A stretch of 13,246 nucleotides of DNA from an uncultured Clostridium sp. (GCA_945946715.1 CAMEWU010000044.1:1-13246), one strand, 5' to 3'. Positions 1 to 6,718 are shown, numbered from the stretch's first letter. Notes: generated by a model not told the origin, from the letters alone. Numbers and translations are program-made.

Positions 1-448
1 AGATATAGGGGATTCTGGAAAAGAAATGTATACCAAGGAGCAGGAGGTTTCAAAGAAGGAACAGGAAGAAATATCTGTTTTTTCCGGTTTGATTCGTGAG
101 ATTGTAGATACTTCGGTACGGGTGTTTGAGACGGAAGATTTACAGTTGGCAAAAGAAGTAGAACCGATGGAAGAAGTAGTAGATGGTTTGAATGACGAAA
201 TTAAAAAACGTCATATTAAACGTTTGCGCAAGGGAAAATGTACCATTGAATTAGGCTTTGCATTAGCTGATATTACGACAAATTATGAGCGGGTAGCAGA
301 TCATTGTTCAAATATTGCAATTAGTTTAATTCAGATTCCGGATGATGTATATGGTTCTCATGATTATGTCGAACATTTGGAAAAGGGAGAAGATTCCCAA
401 TATCATGAAGCTTTAATTAGATATACTGAAAAATATATGCTGCCATAA
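1..448 (+). CDS. Na/Pi cotransporter family protein, C-terminal PhoU-like domain (5' truncated)
   Basis: The reading frame is open from the window edge (first whole codon at base 2) to a TAA at 446-448, so only about the last 148 residues of a larger protein are present. They look like the cytoplasmic PhoU-like helical domain that follows the membrane domain in NptA/PhoU-type sodium-phosphate cotransporters. Visible hallmarks are the segment around 'IKKRHIKRLRKGKC' and the helix 'ITTNYERVADHCSNIA', which carries the E/D-rich metal-binding type motif (ExxxD) of PhoU folds. No membrane helix lies in the visible part. An internal ATG at base 26 has no ribosome binding site and sits inside the domain, so it is not the start. 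The next two genes are a PhoB/PhoR-like pair only 84 bp downstream, which supports a role in phosphate uptake or sensing. A stand-alone PhoU cannot be excluded, but the C-terminal tail looks like that of the cotransporter. Confidence 0.8.
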   Translation, partial: DIGDSGKEMYTKEQEVSKKEQEEISVFSGLIREIVDTSVRVFETEDLQLAKEVEPMEEVVDGLNDEIKKRHIKRLRKGKCTIELGFALADITTNYERVADHCSNIAISLIQIPDDVYGSHDYVEHLEKGEDSQYHEALIRYTEKYMLP

Positions 449-532
449 TGATTCTCTGAGTGCAAACTGTAAAATACATGATGATATGATTTCGGTTAAG
501 AAGAATGGCAGATTGTATAAGGAGGTATTGGT

Positions 533-1204
533 ATGGCTTTGATTTATATAGTAGAAGACGATCAGAATATTAGAGAAATTCAGCGGTTTGCATTACAAAA
601 TAGTGGGTATCGTGTAGAAGAATTTGAATGTGCAAAGGATTTTTACAAGCGTATCGCTACAAAAATTCCAAGCCTGATACTTCTTGATATTATGTTGCCG
701 GATGAGGATGGACTGACAATTGTTAAAAAGATTAGAAGTATGCCGGATATGAAAAAGGTACCTGTAATTATGGTTACAGCAAAGACCACAGAGATTGATA
801 AAGTAAAGGGGCTGGATTTGGGAGCGGATGATTATATTACGAAGCCATTTGGTGTAATGGAATTGATTTCACGGGTAAAAGCAGTTCTGCGACGTACCAG
901 TGAAATGAATGAGGATAAGTATTTAACGCTGGGACCAGTTGTGATTGATAGCGAAAAACATATGGTAACAGTAGAAGATGAAGTCTGTGAATTGACGTAT
1001 AAAGAATATGAATTATTAAAGCTGTTAATGGTAAATGCAGGAATTGTTATGACACGGGATGTCATTATGGAACGCGTTTGGGGGGTAGACTTTGAAGGCG
1101 AATCCCGTACACTGGATATGCACATTAAAACGTTACGGCATAAATTAAAGGATGCAGGAAATAGAATAAAAACAGTACGTAATGTAGGATATATTATGGA
1201 GTGA
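533..1204 (+). CDS. OmpR/PhoB-family response regulator (PhoB/PhoP-like)
   Basis: This 223-residue two-component regulator has a receiver domain (about 1-118) and an OmpR-type winged-helix DNA-binding domain (about 128-223). Receiver residues are all in place: acidic pair E8/D9/D10 in 'VEDD', phosphoacceptor D52 in 'LILLDIMLP', switch T82 and K104-P105 in 'YITKPFG'. The C-terminal domain shows 'LTYKEYELLKLL' and the recognition region 'SRTLDMHIKTLRHKL', ending in 'TVRNVGYIM' as in the PhoB/PhoP family. The start is fixed by AAGGAGG at about 520-526. Its stop overlaps the start region of the histidine kinase, so the two are translationally coupled. The phosphate role is inferred from the PhoU-containing transporter immediately upstream and from the PhoR-like kinase; the domain architecture alone would fit many OmpR-type systems. 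No clear terminator separates it from the transporter gene. Confidence 0.93.
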   Translation: MALIYIVEDDQNIREIQRFALQNSGYRVEEFECAKDFYKRIATKIPSLILLDIMLPDEDGLTIVKKIRSMPDMKKVPVIMVTAKTTEIDKVKGLDLGADDYITKPFGVMELISRVKAVLRRTSEMNEDKYLTLGPVVIDSEKHMVTVEDEVCELTYKEYELLKLLMVNAGIVMTRDVIMERVWGVDFEGESRTLDMHIKTLRHKLKDAGNRIKTVRNVGYIME

Positions 1205-1209
1205 TGAGT

Positions 1210-2541
1210 ATGAAGAAGAAGATTAACACATTATATATCCTGCTTTCTATTTGTGCAATTCTGTTTACTTTGACTGCAACTACTTTTGTTTACTATGGTT
1301 TTCTTCGGGAAGAAGTTTTGGATAATTTGAAAATTTATGCACATTTTATTGAAAGTTCTATTCAGCAAAATGCCTATGACTCCAACGAAGTATTAAGAAC
1401 AGAAGCGGAGCATATAAGAATTACAGTAATACAGAAGGATGGTACGGTAATTTTTGATAATCAGGCAGATGCAATTCAGATGGATAACCACAGCTCCAGA
1501 CCAGAAGTGAAAAAGGCGTTAGAGACAGGAGAGGGAATTCAGGTTCGCCGTTCCGATACTATGAATAAGAATACATTTTATTATGCTATGATGCTGGAGA
1601 ATGGAGATATTTTACGAGTCTCAAAGGAATCCGGAAGTATTTGGAGTGCATTGATACAGGCTATGCCTATGATAATTATAATTGCAGTCGTATTGATTAT
1701 TAGTAGTATTCTGTTTTCTACTATTTTGACACGGAGTATTGTGAAGCCTATAGAGACTTTGGCAAATAATCTGGACTGTGTTAGTCAGGTTCCGGTCTAT
1801 AAAGAATTAATGCCGTTTGTAAATACCATTCAAAAGCAACATGAGGATATTCTGAAGAGTGCGAAAATGCGACAAGAATTTACCGCTAACGTATCTCATG
1901 AGTTAAAGACACCGCTAACATCTATTTCCGGTTATTCTGAGCTGATTGAAAATGGAATGGCATCGGTAGAAGATATGCAGCGGTTTGGTGGAGAAATCCA
2001 TAAAAATGCCAAAAGACTGCTAACGTTGATTAATGATATTTTACGATTATCAGAACTGGATGATTCTACAAAGGATTCCAATCATGCATTTGAAGCTGTA
2101 GATTTGTATGGAGTGGCAGAAAATTGTGTGAATATGCTTTTGTTAAGTGCGGAACAGCATCAGGTACAAGTGAATTTAGAAGGCAATTCCTGCACAATTG
2201 AAGCAGATAAACAGATGGTTGAAGAATTGATTTATAATCTGTGTGATAATGCCATTCGTTATAATATTCAGGGAGGAAGGGTATTGGTTTCTGTTCATGA
2301 AATTGATGAGCAACAAGTGGAACTTGTAGTTCAGGATACCGGTATTGGAATTCCGAAGGAACATCAGAATCGAATATTTGAGCGCTTTTACCGGGTGGAT
2401 AAAAGTCGTTCTAAGTCCACAGGAGGAACTGGTCTGGGTCTTGCGATTGTGAAACATATTGTTAGTCGGCACCAGGCAGAAATGGAATTAGAAAGTGAAA
2501 TCGGAGTGGGAACAACGATTCGGATACGTTTTCATAAATAA
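1210..2541 (+). CDS. Membrane sensor histidine kinase (PhoR-like), partner of the upstream regulator
   Basis: A sensor kinase of about 443 residues. A first transmembrane helix (about 7-30) is followed by an extracellular sensor region of about 115 residues and a second membrane helix (about 152-172). Then come a short linker with HAMP-like character, the dimerisation/phosphoacceptor H-box 'NVSHELKTPLTSISGY' (His about 230 from this start) and a complete HATPase: N-box 'NLCDNAIRYN', G1 'DTGIGIP', F-box 'IFERFYRVD' and G2 'GGTGLGLAIV'. This order matches PhoR/ResE/WalK-type kinases. Three starts are possible: GTG 1201, ATG 1204 (in a TGATG overlap with the regulator stop) and ATG 1210. I chose 1210 because GGAG at 1198-1201 lies 8 bases ahead of it but is too close to the other two; 1204 remains plausible. 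Phosphate signalling is inferred from context. Confidence 0.93.
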   Translation: MKKKINTLYILLSICAILFTLTATTFVYYGFLREEVLDNLKIYAHFIESSIQQNAYDSNEVLRTEAEHIRITVIQKDGTVIFDNQADAIQMDNHSSRPEVKKALETGEGIQVRRSDTMNKNTFYYAMMLENGDILRVSKESGSIWSALIQAMPMIIIIAVVLIISSILFSTILTRSIVKPIETLANNLDCVSQVPVYKELMPFVNTIQKQHEDILKSAKMRQEFTANVSHELKTPLTSISGYSELIENGMASVEDMQRFGGEIHKNAKRLLTLINDILRLSELDDSTKDSNHAFEAVDLYGVAENCVNMLLLSAEQHQVQVNLEGNSCTIEADKQMVEELIYNLCDNAIRYNIQGGRVLVSVHEIDEQQVELVVQDTGIGIPKEHQNRIFERFYRVDKSRSKSTGGTGLGLAIVKHIVSRHQAEMELESEIGVGTTIRIRFHK

Positions 2542-2565
2542 AAAGGAGAACTTGATTAGTTCTCC
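2540..2565 (-). terminator. Rho-independent terminator of the DUF1292 gene, overlapping its last codons
   Basis: GGAGAAC (2545-2551) pairs perfectly with GTTCTCC (2559-2565) across a 7-base loop. On the minus strand the 3' arm is followed by a T-rich run (TTTTTATTTA), the classic intrinsic terminator layout. The 5' arm is made of the final codons of the DUF1292 gene and its stop codon lies in the loop. On the plus strand no T-run follows, so it would be a poor terminator for the histidine kinase gene. Confidence 0.75.
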
Positions 2566-2870
2566 TCCATTTCATTAAATGCAGCTTCATCCAGCATCTC
2601 ATCAAAGGCATCCGCTACCCGGTCAAATTCATCATCATCCAGAATTTCAATTAAATCAAATTGATCACCTTCACGGGTATATCCATAGAGTAGAATCTCA
2701 TCCTCGGATAGGCCTTCTACTTCATGGAGAGGTAAAAGTGCTACATAATCCTTATTATCCAGAGGAAAGCTGGCAATGATACCACACTCTACTTCTGTAT
2801 CATCTAATACTAATGTAATAGTATCTTCCATTTCTTCATCTAAGAAAAGTTTTTTATCATCATTGTTCAT
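2556..2870 (-). CDS. DUF1292 domain-containing protein
   Basis: A 104-residue, strongly acidic protein. The core (about 15-80) has the alternating beta pattern of DUF1292/YrzB-type proteins: 'DTITLVLDDTEVECGIIASF', then 'KDYVALLPL' and 'EILLYGY', with a Glu/Asp-rich C-terminal helix 'DRVADAFDEMLDEAAF'. The biochemical role of this family is unknown; members are small cytosolic proteins common in Firmicutes. It lies convergent to the sensor kinase gene (14 bp between stops) and divergent from the RDNR-repeat gene. ATG at 2870 is the only ATG ahead of the domain, yet no Shine-Dalgarno sequence is seen within 15 bases upstream; the nearest purine-rich run (AAAGGAAA) is more than 30 bases away. 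An internal start at the Met of 'MEDTITL' would keep the domain but also lacks a clear site. Confidence 0.88.
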   Translation of the reverse strand: MNNDDKKLFLDEEMEDTITLVLDDTEVECGIIASFPLDNKDYVALLPLHEVEGLSEDEILLYGYTREGDQFDLIEILDDDEFDRVADAFDEMLDEAAFNEMEEN

Positions 2871-2909
2871 ATTATTATTTTCGCATGTTATAGCTGCGAT
2901 TTCCTTTCT

Positions 2910-2923
2910 GTTCCATTTGGAAC
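2910..2923. repeat. 14-bp palindrome in a divergent intergenic region (possible operator)
   Basis: GTTCCATTTGGAAC is a 6+6 bp perfect inverted repeat with a 2-base centre, in the 237-bp gap between the divergent DUF1292 and RDNR-repeat genes. It lies about 40 bp upstream of the DUF1292 start, inside its probable leader or promoter region. It could be a repressor site or a small RNA hairpin; the sequence does not decide. The rest of the gap (2871-3107) holds the plus-strand promoter described separately and no convincing gene. Confidence 0.35.
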
Positions 2924-3013
2924 GATTGTATCATTGTTACTTTTTAAGTAGAACAATTACAATTACTATACTAAAATCCGCAAAGAAAGGCAACAATAAT
3001 AGCGATATTTTGC

Positions 3014-3041
3014 TTGACTTTATATGGTTTTTGTCTAAAAT
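3014..3041 (+). promoter_or_regulatory. Sigma-A-type promoter for the RDNR-repeat gene (and perhaps leuS)
   Basis: TTGACT (-35, five of six consensus bases) and TAAAAT (-10, five of six) are separated by 16 bases. The predicted start near 3048 would give a leader of about 60 bases before the GTG start at 3108. No terminator is visible between this gene and leuS, so transcription may continue into leuS. Confidence 0.5.
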
Positions 3042-3107
3042 GGTAATAGTGGAAGAGGAATAATCCTGCTTTCGAAAGTTACATAGGAAAACGAGAGGAG
3101 AAACAAG

Positions 3108-3728
3108 GTGGCAGCGCAAGGTTCTTACAATGGTCACGAAAGAAAAGAGACAGAGGGAAAGGTCTCAAGAGAAGGAGAGAATAACAATATCCGTGAATAT
3201 CGTGCAAGAGATAATCGAGGTAGCGGAGACAATCGAGGAAATGGTGAAAATCGAAGCGGAAGAGGCAGCGATTTTAGAGCAAGAGATAATCAGAATAATG
3301 GAGAATATCGTAGGAGAGATAACCGGAATTTCCGTAATAGTGAAGGAAAAGGCGGTGAAGGGCAGTCACCAAAAGGAGAATACAAACAAAGAGATAACCG
3401 GAATGGTGCCTATAAGCCGAGAGATAATCGGAATTCTTATGGCGGAGGATATAATAATTTTTCCAAAGATAAGGATGAAGATGACGGAAGGAAGGTATTT
3501 CGTTCTGCAAAACCGAAAACATCGGATAAACCAAAGGAACCACAGCCGGATAAGTTTGAAACGATTAAGCGTTTAGAGCGAGAACAAAAGACGATTAAGA
3601 AGAAGGAATCCAAACGAAGTAAAGCGGAAAGTACACGTCCGCAGCAAAAGATAAAGCGCCAGAATAATCGAAATCTGTTAAATGATTATGCAAATGGTAT
3701 GTATGATGATTACGAGGACGATTTTTAA
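3108..3728 (+). CDS. Arg/Asn/Gly-rich disordered protein with RDNR repeats (unknown function)
   Basis: A 206-residue hydrophilic protein starting at GTG, set by GAGAGGAG (3093-3100) 7 bases upstream. Residues from about 30 to 115 repeat RDNR/RDNQ motifs with Gly, Asn and Tyr between them ('YKQRDNRNGAYKPRDNR'). The C-terminal part is Lys/Arg-rich ('LEREQKTIKKKESKRSK') and ends in an acidic tail, 'YDDYEDDF'. No signal peptide, membrane helix or folded domain is seen. Composition and repeats suggest an intrinsically disordered, basic, RGG-box-like protein that could bind RNA; that is inference from composition only. It precedes leuS on the same strand with a 97-bp gap and no terminator, so the two may be cotranscribed. 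I do not recognise the family. A shorter overlapping frame in the same DNA has no ribosome binding site and is treated as a by-product of the repeats. Confidence 0.85.
   Translation: MAAQGSYNGHERKETEGKVSREGENNNIREYRARDNRGSGDNRGNGENRSGRGSDFRARDNQNNGEYRRRDNRNFRNSEGKGGEGQSPKGEYKQRDNRNGAYKPRDNRNSYGGGYNNFSKDKDEDDGRKVFRSAKPKTSDKPKEPQPDKFETIKRLEREQKTIKKKESKRSKAESTRPQQKIKRQNNRNLLNDYANGMYDDYEDDF
3207..3435 (+). repeat. Degenerate coding repeats (AGAGATAAYCG units)
   Basis: Five copies of a unit starting AGAGATAA(T/C)C are seen at about 3207, 3282, 3315, 3390 and 3420, with further partial copies between. Each encodes (A/R/Q/P)RDNR or RDNQ. Spacing varies from 30 to 75 bases in multiples of three, so this is protein-level repetition inside the RDNR gene, not a CRISPR or non-coding array. 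Confidence 0.8.
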
Positions 3729-3762
3729 ATCAATGATAGTGTAAAGTCAAATATGAAAAAAG

Positions 3763-3803
3763 TGGCATTAGGACTCCGTCACCTTCGGTGACACCTCATG
3801 CCA
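3763..3803 (+). promoter_or_regulatory. Long hairpin in the leuS leader
   Basis: TGGCAT (3763-3768) pairs with ATGCCA (3798-3803), AGG (3770-3772) with CCT (3794-3796), and GTCACC (3778-3783) with GGTGAC (3787-3792) around a TTC loop. An asymmetric internal loop separates the inner stem. No T-run follows, so it is not a simple terminator. The leuS ribosome binding site (AGGAGG, 3812-3817) starts 8 bases after the hairpin and is left free. There is no room for a T-box, and the T-box core TGGNACCGCG is absent. It could be an RNA control element, a stability hairpin, or a copy of an interspersed palindromic repeat. Confidence 0.5.
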
Positions 3804-3825
3804 AGCAATACAGGAGGATAGAAAT

Positions 3826-6252
3826 ATGGCTATCACTTATAATCACAGAGCAATTGAGAACAAATGGAAAAAGGGATGGGAAGAACATCCGATTAATGTT
3901 GATGATGGAATAAAACCCAAATACTATTGTCTGGATATGTTTCCATATCCATCGGGAAATGGTCTACATGTAGGTCACTGGAGAGGTTATGTCATCAGTG
4001 ATGCATGGAGTCGTTATAAAATGATGCAGGGATATTATCTGATTCATCCAATGGGCTGGGATGCATTTGGTCTGCCGGCTGAGAATTATGCAATAAAAAA
4101 TGGGGTGCATCCAAGTATTTCCACAGCAGAAAACATTAAGAATATTAAGCGTCAGATTAATGAAATTGCAGCTATATATGATTGGGATCGAGAGGTGAAT
4201 ACTACAGATCCAAATTATTATAAATGGACCCAGTGGATTTTCGTACAGATGTTTAAGAAGGGGTTGGCATACGAGAAAGAAATGCCAATTAACTGGTGCC
4301 CTTCATGTAAAACCGGTTTAGCAAACGAAGAAGTAGTGGATGGAAAATGCGAACGTTGCCATTCAGAGGTAACTAAGAAAAATCTGCGTCAGTGGATGTT
4401 AAAAATTACTGCTTATGCAGATCGTTTATTAGAGGATTTGGATACCTTGGATTGGCCGGAGAAGGTTAAGAAGATGCAGTCTGACTGGATTGGACGTTCT
4501 TACGGTGCAGAAGTGGACTTTAAGATTGACGGAAGAGAGGATTCCATTACCGTATATACTACCAGACCGGATACCTTGTATGGTGCTACCTTTATGGTAT
4601 TGGCACCAGAACATAAGTTAGCAGCAGGTTTGGCTACAGAGGAAACCAGAGAAGCAGTAGATAAGTATATCTATGATGCTTCTATGAAATCCAATGTAGA
4701 CCGTATGCAGGATAAAGAAAAAACAGGTGTATTTACAGGAAGTTATGCAATTAATCCGTTAAATGGAGCGAAAGTACCGATTTGGTTATCTGACTATGTA
4801 TTGGCAGATTATGGTACCGGTGCCATTATGTGTGTACCTGCACATGATGACCGGGATTTTGCGTTTGCAAAGAAATTCAATCTTCCAATCATTCAGGTTA
4901 TTGCTAAGGATGGTAAAGAAATTGAAAATATGACAGAGGCTTATACAGAAGCATCAGGTACCATGATTAATTCCGGAGAATGGAATGGAATGGAATCGGC
5001 AGTGTTGAAGAAGGAAGCCCCTGCCATGATTGAAAAGATGGGCTTTGGTAAGAAGACCACTAATTATAAGCTGCGTGACTGGGTATTCTCACGTCAAAGA
5101 TATTGGGGAGAACCAATTCCTATTGTACATTGTCCGGATTGTGGGGCTGTACCGGTACCGGAAGATCAGTTGCCATTGTTGTTGCCGGATGTAGAAAGCT
5201 ATCAGCCAACAGGAACCGGTGAATCACCGTTAGCAGATATTACTGAATGGGTAAATACTACATGTCCTTGTTGTGGGAAACCGGCAAAACGGGAAACCAA
5301 TACCATGCCGCAATGGGCAGGCTCTTCCTGGTACTTCTTGCGATATGTTGACCCAAAGAATGATAAGGAATTAGTTAGTCGGGAAAAAGCTGATAAATAC
5401 TTACCGGTAGACATGTATATTGGTGGTGTAGAACATGCTGTATTGCATTTGTTGTATGCACGTTTTTATACGAAATTTCTTCATGATATCGGAGTTGTAG
5501 ACTTTGATGAACCATTCCAGAAGTTATTTAATCAGGGTATGGTATGCGGACGTGATCGGGAAACCGGAGCGGCTACCAAAATGAGTAAGTCCTTAGGGAA
5601 TATAGTATCTCCGGACGATATGGTTCGGGATTACGGCTGTGATTCTTTACGTTTATATGAGCTTTTCATCGGTCCACCAGAGTTGGATTCCATTTGGGAT
5701 GACAGTGGTATTGATGGTGTATATCGTTTTATTAACCGTTTCTATAATATGGTTATGACGAATAAGGATAAGGATGTTCCGGAAACTAAGGAATTAATAA
5801 AATTGCGTCATAGAATGATTAAAGACGTAACTACAAGATTTGAGCAGTTTAGCTTGAATACGGTTGTCAGTGCATTCATGGAATACAACAACAAGTTTGT
5901 AGAGTTAACTAAAACTACCGGCGTAGATAAGGAGACCTTGAAAGCAGCAGTCCTTATGATTGCTCCATTTGCTCCTCATATAGGAGAAGAATTGTGGGAG
6001 CAGCTGGGTGGTTCCTACTCGGTATTCCATCAGTCATGGCCAACCTATGATGAAGAACAAATGAAGGATGATGAAATCGAGATTCCGGTACAGATAAACG
6101 GAAAAACACGTGCAACCATTCTCATTGGGGTAGAGGAAGCCAAGGATACAATTCTTGCAAAGGCCAAAGAAGCAGTTGCAGATAAAATAACTGGAACTAT
6201 CATAAAAGAAATCTATGTACCAGGCAAGATTGTAAATATTGTTCAAAAATAG
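3826..6252 (+). CDS. leuS: Leucine--tRNA ligase
   Basis: An 808-residue class I aminoacyl-tRNA synthetase that charges tRNA-Leu with leucine in the cytosol. The HIGH-type motif appears as 'HVGH' (about 48-51) after 'MFPYPSGNG', typical of bacterial LeuRS. The signature 'KMSKS' lies at about 585-589 in 'TKMSKSLGNIVSP'. A zinc-type 'CPSC...CERC' insertion follows the first half of the Rossmann fold (about residues 160-180), and a second CxxC pair set lies near 'HCPDCGAVPVPEDQ'. The editing CP1 domain shows the conserved 'TTRPDTLYGATFMV'. The C-terminal part has the anticodon-binding helices and a final small domain ('VQINGKTRATI'). Length fits the bacterial family. The start is set by AGGAGG at 3812-3817. 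A strong terminator follows the stop. No T-box precedes it, unlike many Firmicute leuS genes. Confidence 0.98.
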   Translation: MAITYNHRAIENKWKKGWEEHPINVDDGIKPKYYCLDMFPYPSGNGLHVGHWRGYVISDAWSRYKMMQGYYLIHPMGWDAFGLPAENYAIKNGVHPSISTAENIKNIKRQINEIAAIYDWDREVNTTDPNYYKWTQWIFVQMFKKGLAYEKEMPINWCPSCKTGLANEEVVDGKCERCHSEVTKKNLRQWMLKITAYADRLLEDLDTLDWPEKVKKMQSDWIGRSYGAEVDFKIDGREDSITVYTTRPDTLYGATFMVLAPEHKLAAGLATEETREAVDKYIYDASMKSNVDRMQDKEKTGVFTGSYAINPLNGAKVPIWLSDYVLADYGTGAIMCVPAHDDRDFAFAKKFNLPIIQVIAKDGKEIENMTEAYTEASGTMINSGEWNGMESAVLKKEAPAMIEKMGFGKKTTNYKLRDWVFSRQRYWGEPIPIVHCPDCGAVPVPEDQLPLLLPDVESYQPTGTGESPLADITEWVNTTCPCCGKPAKRETNTMPQWAGSSWYFLRYVDPKNDKELVSREKADKYLPVDMYIGGVEHAVLHLLYARFYTKFLHDIGVVDFDEPFQKLFNQGMVCGRDRETGAATKMSKSLGNIVSPDDMVRDYGCDSLRLYELFIGPPELDSIWDDSGIDGVYRFINRFYNMVMTNKDKDVPETKELIKLRHRMIKDVTTRFEQFSLNTVVSAFMEYNNKFVELTKTTGVDKETLKAAVLMIAPFAPHIGEELWEQLGGSYSVFHQSWPTYDEEQMKDDEIEIPVQINGKTRATILIGVEEAKDTILAKAKEAVADKITGTIIKEIYVPGKIVNIVQK

Positions 6253-6270
6253 GCAGTGCATAAGTTGTAC

Positions 6271-6311
6271 AAAAAAGGATTCTCCTGCTTGCAGGAAAGA
6301 ATCCTTTTTTT
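6271..6311 (+). terminator. Strong intrinsic terminator after leuS
   Basis: AAAAAAGGATTC and GAATCCTTTTTTT pair around a second helix CCTGC/GCAGG, with a single unpaired base on one side and AAA on the other. The stem begins 18 bases after the leuS stop and ends in a run of seven T residues. The A-run at the 5' side gives it a terminator-like form on the minus strand too, although no convergent gene abuts it. Confidence 0.9.
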
Positions 6312-6325
6312 GTGCAGATTATATA

Positions 6326-6386
6326 GGGCGAATGCCCATCAACCGAGCCTAAAGGCGAGGTTGGGCACTGCAGTGGGTTAAGCACT
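6326..6386 (+). other. Putative structured RNA element upstream of the 77-residue gene
   Basis: TGCCC (6333-6337) pairs with GGGCA (6363-6367), AACC (6341-6344) with GGTT (6359-6362), and GCCT (6347-6350) with AGGC (6353-6356) at the tip. Between the inner helices sits GA opposite GA, which in RNA forms a stable tandem sheared G-A motif. The same GCCC can instead pair with GGGC at 6326-6329, giving a competing short hairpin. A 10-base palindrome CACTGCAGTG (6366-6375) follows directly. The segment lies between the leuS terminator and the 77-residue gene. I do not recognise a known riboswitch core and cannot place a convincing promoter ahead of it, so it may also be a degenerate palindromic repeat. 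The stretch 6387-6438 shows nothing further I can name. Confidence 0.4.
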
Positions 6387-6438
6387 TAAAACAGAAGGTT
6401 GAAGAGCCTGCATAGGATAAAATTTTGATAATATTTCC

Positions 6439-6489
6439 TACATAAAATCACCCCATAGATTCATACTAACTTTGAGGTGATTTTATGTA
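6439..6489 (+). promoter_or_regulatory. Hairpin sequestering the RBS and start codon of the 77-residue gene
   Basis: TACATAAAATCACC (6439-6452) is the exact reverse complement of GGTGATTTTATGTA (6476-6489), a 14-bp perfect inverted repeat with a 23-base loop. The right arm contains most of the Shine-Dalgarno sequence (GAGGTGA, 6474-6480) and the whole ATG (6485-6487). In the mRNA this would block ribosome access. It is A/U-rich, so it could melt with temperature, be opened by a trans-acting RNA, protein or ligand, or be bypassed if transcription starts inside the left arm. A DNA operator is the alternative reading. Confidence 0.6.
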
Positions 6490-6718
6490 TAATAATGATT
6501 TTTTCTTTCAAAATACAGCACTTATGGCAGCACTAACCGGTTTTCCTAATCTTGAAAAGCAAACCAGAGATGAATTAGAAGAGGTTATGAATGGATATGA
6601 CAATATTTCAAAAGAACAGGTTATGAAGCATTTGACAGAATTTGATTCCAAAGAGGAATTAGAACACTATGTTCATAATCTGGCCATTCGAAATAAAGAA
6701 ATTCATAAATGGGAATAA
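6485..6718 (+). CDS. Small hypothetical protein, 77 residues
   Basis: A predicted soluble, charged, mainly helical protein that I do not recognise. The N-terminus is aromatic and Asn-rich ('MYNNDFFFQNTALMAAL'), followed by 'DELEEVMNGYDNISKEQVMKHL' type amphipathic helices and a C-terminus of 'IRNKEIHKWE'. There is no Cys, no signal peptide and no membrane helix. The start is supported by GAGGTGA at 6474-6480, 4 bases ahead of the ATG. That site and the ATG both lie in the right arm of a 14-bp perfect inverted repeat, suggesting translational control. It ends 20 bp from the convergent stop of the minus-strand pair, with only a weak TAAAC/GTTTA hairpin between them. Coding status rests on the good ribosome binding site, frame length and plausible composition. 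Confidence 0.65.
   Translation: MYNNDFFFQNTALMAALTGFPNLEKQTRDELEEVMNGYDNISKEQVMKHLTEFDSKEELEHYVHNLAIRNKEIHKWE

Noticed and set aside
2545..2565. Terminator for the histidine kinase gene on the plus strand
   Set aside because: The stem is not followed by a T-run in that direction; it suits the minus-strand gene.
2776..3137. Two open frames across the DUF1292/RDNR intergenic region, one on each strand
   Set aside because: Neither has a ribosome binding site; composition is AT-driven, they overlap the promoter and DUF1292 gene, and they run into real genes.
3207..3435. Regularly recurring short repeats, considered as a CRISPR-like array
   Set aside because: Spacing is irregular, all copies are in one reading frame and code for RDNR motifs, and there are no cas genes.
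3130..3576. A second long open frame (148 codons) inside the RDNR gene on the same strand
   Set aside because: It has no ribosome binding site, lies wholly inside the repeat region, and its composition is explained by frame-shifted reading of the AGAGATAAYCG units.
3729..3825. T-box riboswitch ahead of leuS
   Set aside because: The conserved core TGGNACCGCG and a specifier loop are absent, and the gap is too short.
6312..6484. Known RNA classes (riboswitch cores for SAM, TPP, FMN, purine, preQ1, c-di-GMP, cobalamin; SRP or 6S RNA) upstream of the 77-residue gene
   Set aside because: None of their conserved core motifs could be found by eye, so only a generic structured element is claimed.
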